Shown: one piece after another, positions 60,435-64,000 of the stretch
Layout: each line of letters opens with the position of its first letter
Numbering within the stretch: position 1 is the stretch's first letter
Assembly (NCBI GenBank): GCA_964629575.1
Contig: CAZVUM010000012.1
Span: 19,219 to 83,218 of the forward strand
Direction of reading: 5' to 3'
From: JAYPWI01 sp964629575
GTDB taxonomy: Bacteria > Actinomycetota > Acidimicrobiia > Acidimicrobiales > Poriferisodalaceae
Length of the DNA stretch: 64,000 nt
The notes under the pieces: generated by a model
Databases searched by the model: none
What the model saw: only the letters and a program-made list of their open reading frames with translations
Told to the model about the DNA's origin: nothing
Position numbers and translations under genes: made by a program

Positions 60435-61085
60435 GTGGCGCGCCAGCTCGACATCCGCTCCGACCTTCCACCACCTGCCTCTGCGGGAGAAGTGGTGCGG
60501 CAGCGCATCCTCGACGAGGCGGCGCACCTCTTCCTCACCAACGGCTACGCCGAAACCACGCTGCGCAAGATCGCCCCGGCCGTTGGCATGAAGGCCGGGT
60601 CGATCTATCACCACTACGCCTCGAAGGACGAGATCCTCGAGGCGATCCTCGTCCGCGGGATCGAGGTGATGGTGGCGTCGTTCCACGAGGCGAAGGACGC
60701 GACCGAAGGTGCACCGACAGACGCCCGCATCGCGGCGCACATTCGAGCCCACCTCGGTTCGCTGTTCGAACACGGGCCCTACACCGCCGCCCACGTCACC
60801 ACCTGGCACACCGCGCCGGTCGAGATCCGCCAACGCATCGTGCCCGTCCGCGACGGCTATGAAGCACTCTGGACCGACATGCTCCACGAGATGGCCGACG
60901 CAGGCGAGGTCGCCGCGAGAGACAGCGTCGCCATGACCCGCCTCATTCTCTTCGGATCGATGAACAGCAGCATCGAGTGGTTCGATCCCGCGGGCGACCG
61001 CTCCGTCGACTGGCTCGCCGAGGCGATCACACACCAGTTCTGGGCAGGCGTCGCGCCCGTCCGCAGGGGGAAGGCATCGCGATGA
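60435..61085 (+). CDS. TetR-family transcriptional regulator
   Basis: 216 residues. N-terminal helix-turn-helix TTLRKIAPAVGMKAGSIYHHY at 41-61 after the usual ILDEAAHLFLTNGYAE; all-helical ligand domain behind. It should repress its own operon through the repeats at 60389-60418. Its stop overlaps the carboxylase beta start (ATGA), so regulator and carboxylase are one operon; an acyl-CoA is a plausible inducer. GTG 60435 chosen from the promoter spacing. Confidence 0.9.
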   Translation: MARQLDIRSDLPPPASAGEVVRQRILDEAAHLFLTNGYAETTLRKIAPAVGMKAGSIYHHYASKDEILEAILVRGIEVMVASFHEAKDATEGAPTDARIAAHIRAHLGSLFEHGPYTAAHVTTWHTAPVEIRQRIVPVRDGYEALWTDMLHEMADAGEVAARDSVAMTRLILFGSMNSSIEWFDPAGDRSVDWLAEAITHQFWAGVAPVRRGKASR

Positions 61086-62704
61086 GACGCTACGACTCTC
61101 GCATCGACACCGGATCGGCGACCTTCGAGGAGAACCGAGCGGCCTACACGCAACTCGTGAAGACACTGCGCGAACGCCAGGAGTTCGCCATCTCCGGGGG
61201 CCGCGGGCGGGAGCGATCGATCGAGCGGCACCACGAGCGGGGAAAGTTCTTGGCCCGCGACCGCATCGACATGGTGATCGACCACGGCACACCGTTCCTC
61301 GAGTTCTCGACGATGGCCGGATGGGAGCAGTACGAGAACAGTGCGCCGGGGGCCGGGATCATCACCGGAATCGGCGTCGTCCAGGGCCAGCCGTTCGTCT
61401 TCATCGCGAACGACGCGACGGTCAAGGGCGGCTCGCTGCTCCCCGTCAGCATCAAGAAGCATGTCAGGGCCCAGGAGATCGCCGAGCAGAACCAGCTCGG
61501 CGTCATCTATCTCGTCGACTCCGGCGGTGCGTTCCTCCCGCTCCAGGACGACATCTTCCCCGACAAGGACCACTTCGGCGGCAGCTTCTACCGGCAGGCT
61601 CGGCTCTCGGCCCAGGGCATGCCGCAGATCTCGGTCGTTCTCGGCGGCTGCACGGCAGGCGGCGCATACGTACCCGCTCTCAGCGACGAAGTGATCATGG
61701 TGGATGGAATCGGCCGCATCTTCCTCGGTGGCCCTCCGATCGTGAAGGCGGCGCTCGGCGAGATCATCGAGCCTGACGACCTCGGCGGCGCAGTGGTCCA
61801 CACTCGCACCAGCGGCGTCTCGGACTACATGGCCTCTGCGGAGAAGGAGGCATACGGCAAGCTCCGCGAGATCTGCGAGACCACCAACCAACGCACGATC
61901 GACGCCCGGCAGGGCTGGCTCGACTGGGTCGAACCGCGGCCGCCTCACTACGACCCGCACGAGATCTACGGGATCATCAGCGCCGACGACCGCATCGGCT
62001 TCGACGCCCGTGAGATCATCGCCCGCATGGTGGACGGCTCGGAGTACGCCGAGTTCAAACCCGAATGGGGCGACTCCATCACCGTCGGTTTCGCCCGGAT
62101 CTGGGGCCACCTTGTCGGCATCATCGCCAACAACGGCATCATCTTCAGCGAGAGCGCCCTCAAGGCAACCCACTTCATCGAACTCTGCGAGCAGCGGCGG
62201 ATCCCGCTCCTGTTCCTCCAGAACACCACCGGCTACATGGTGGGCTCCGACGCCGAGGCCGGCGGCATCGCGAAGAACGGCGCCAAGATGGTTGCCGCGG
62301 TCGCCAACGCCACCGTGCCCAAGTACACCGTGCTGATCGGCGGGTCCTACGGCGCAGGCAACTACGGGATGTGCGGCAGGGGCTTCAACCCACGCTTCCT
62401 CTTCGCCTGGCCAAACAGCCGGATCGCGACGATGTCGGCCGACACGGCACAGACGGTGCTCGTCGACATCCGCCTCGCCGGTATGCGGGGGGCCGACACG
62501 ACCGACGAAGAGATCGCCGCCCTGCGAGCCGAGGTCGCCGAGCAATACGAGACCCAGGGCGATCCGTACTACGCCACCAGCCGGCTGTGGGACGACGGGC
62601 TGATCGACCCACTCGACACCCGGGATGCTCTGGGCTTGTGTCTCGCTCTCGCTGCCCGACAGGACGAACCGGAACGGGGCCCTGGCCTCGTCTACCGGAT
62701 GTGA
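61082..62704 (+). CDS. Acyl-CoA carboxylase beta subunit (methylcrotonyl-CoA type)
   Basis: 540 residues of the carboxyltransferase fold. RHHERGKFLARDRID near 50, KGGSLLPVSIKKHVRAQEIA near 118 (first oxyanion region), GGCTAGGAYVPALSDE near 185 and GGSYGAGNYGMCGRGF near 420 (second oxyanion). The GGAYVPA form is seen in MccB/AtuC rather than propionyl-CoA carboxylase. Transfers carboxyl from biotin to a beta-methyl-enoyl-CoA. Start ATG overlaps tetR stop. Confidence 0.9.
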   Translation: MRRYDSRIDTGSATFEENRAAYTQLVKTLRERQEFAISGGRGRERSIERHHERGKFLARDRIDMVIDHGTPFLEFSTMAGWEQYENSAPGAGIITGIGVVQGQPFVFIANDATVKGGSLLPVSIKKHVRAQEIAEQNQLGVIYLVDSGGAFLPLQDDIFPDKDHFGGSFYRQARLSAQGMPQISVVLGGCTAGGAYVPALSDEVIMVDGIGRIFLGGPPIVKAALGEIIEPDDLGGAVVHTRTSGVSDYMASAEKEAYGKLREICETTNQRTIDARQGWLDWVEPRPPHYDPHEIYGIISADDRIGFDAREIIARMVDGSEYAEFKPEWGDSITVGFARIWGHLVGIIANNGIIFSESALKATHFIELCEQRRIPLLFLQNTTGYMVGSDAEAGGIAKNGAKMVAAVANATVPKYTVLIGGSYGAGNYGMCGRGFNPRFLFAWPNSRIATMSADTAQTVLVDIRLAGMRGADTTDEEIAALRAEVAEQYETQGDPYYATSRLWDDGLIDPLDTRDALGLCLALAARQDEPERGPGLVYRM

Positions 62705-62711
62705 GGTGGCG

Positions 62712-64000
<1,289 letters not shown>

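Overview
The window is very GC-rich, has many GTG starts, four-base start/stop overlaps, and a WhiB regulator, a PimB-type mannosyltransferase and a DnaQ/GIY-YIG fusion nuclease, so it comes from an actinobacterium. A GYWVV..DG element in the GH3 enzyme and the overall gene set point to Acidimicrobiia, but no 16S gene or other decisive marker is present, so that placement is inference. About 60 protein genes, one RNase P RNA gene, one 100-base assembly gap and one clearly broken gene (hipA) are recognisable.

Layout. 0-5.6 kb: potassium uptake trkA-trkH, phosphofructokinase, glycerol kinase. 5.6-16.1 kb: an aminotransferase and a leftward operon (Cys-rich protein, queG, pimB-like GT4, membrane protein, SRPBCC protein, ArsA-type ATPase, acidic protein), then an assembly gap inside a 41-bp tandem repeat, a soluble Ser/Thr kinase, an SOS-boxed DnaQ/UvrC-like nuclease and a divergent trpD. 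This block resembles the neighbourhood Rv2184c-Rv2192c of M. tuberculosis as I remember it. 16-19 kb: whiB, a small membrane protein, rnpB, and a hipBA toxin-antitoxin locus with three operators and a frameshifted hipA. 19-41.6 kb: mostly housekeeping and secreted proteins (VOC protein, FG-GAP protein, lipoproteins, MBL hydrolase, YhhN, histidine phosphatase, zinc-ribbon coiled coil, class A PBP, thiamine kinase plus thiamine-binding lipoprotein, alcohol dehydrogenase, GH3 hexosaminidase, thioredoxin-NHL lipoprotein, CoA-binding protein, MetY, HDOD protein, molybdopterin oxidoreductase).

41.6-54.6 kb is a rightward cell-surface polysaccharide locus: APH-fold kinase, Wzx flippase, GH16 lipoprotein, Ser/Thr-rich lipoprotein, beta-propeller/FnIII secreted protein, Wzz plus degenerate BY-kinase, O-antigen-ligase/polymerase-like protein, GT2, sulfotransferase and an Alg13-Alg14 fusion glycosyltransferase. 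It probably makes a sulfated exopolysaccharide. 54.6-64 kb carries a methyltransferase, CinA-type amidase and a tandem CaiB CoA-transferase, facing an acyl-CoA-dehydrogenase-fold enzyme, a lactonase-like MBL enzyme, a TetR regulator and the two subunits of a biotin-dependent acyl-CoA carboxylase (the last runs off the window). These look like a catabolic cluster for a branched or cyclic acid.

A recurring signal is a TANNNT box 6-8 bases before the start codon of the first gene of a transcription unit (15 cases), which suggests widespread leaderless transcription.
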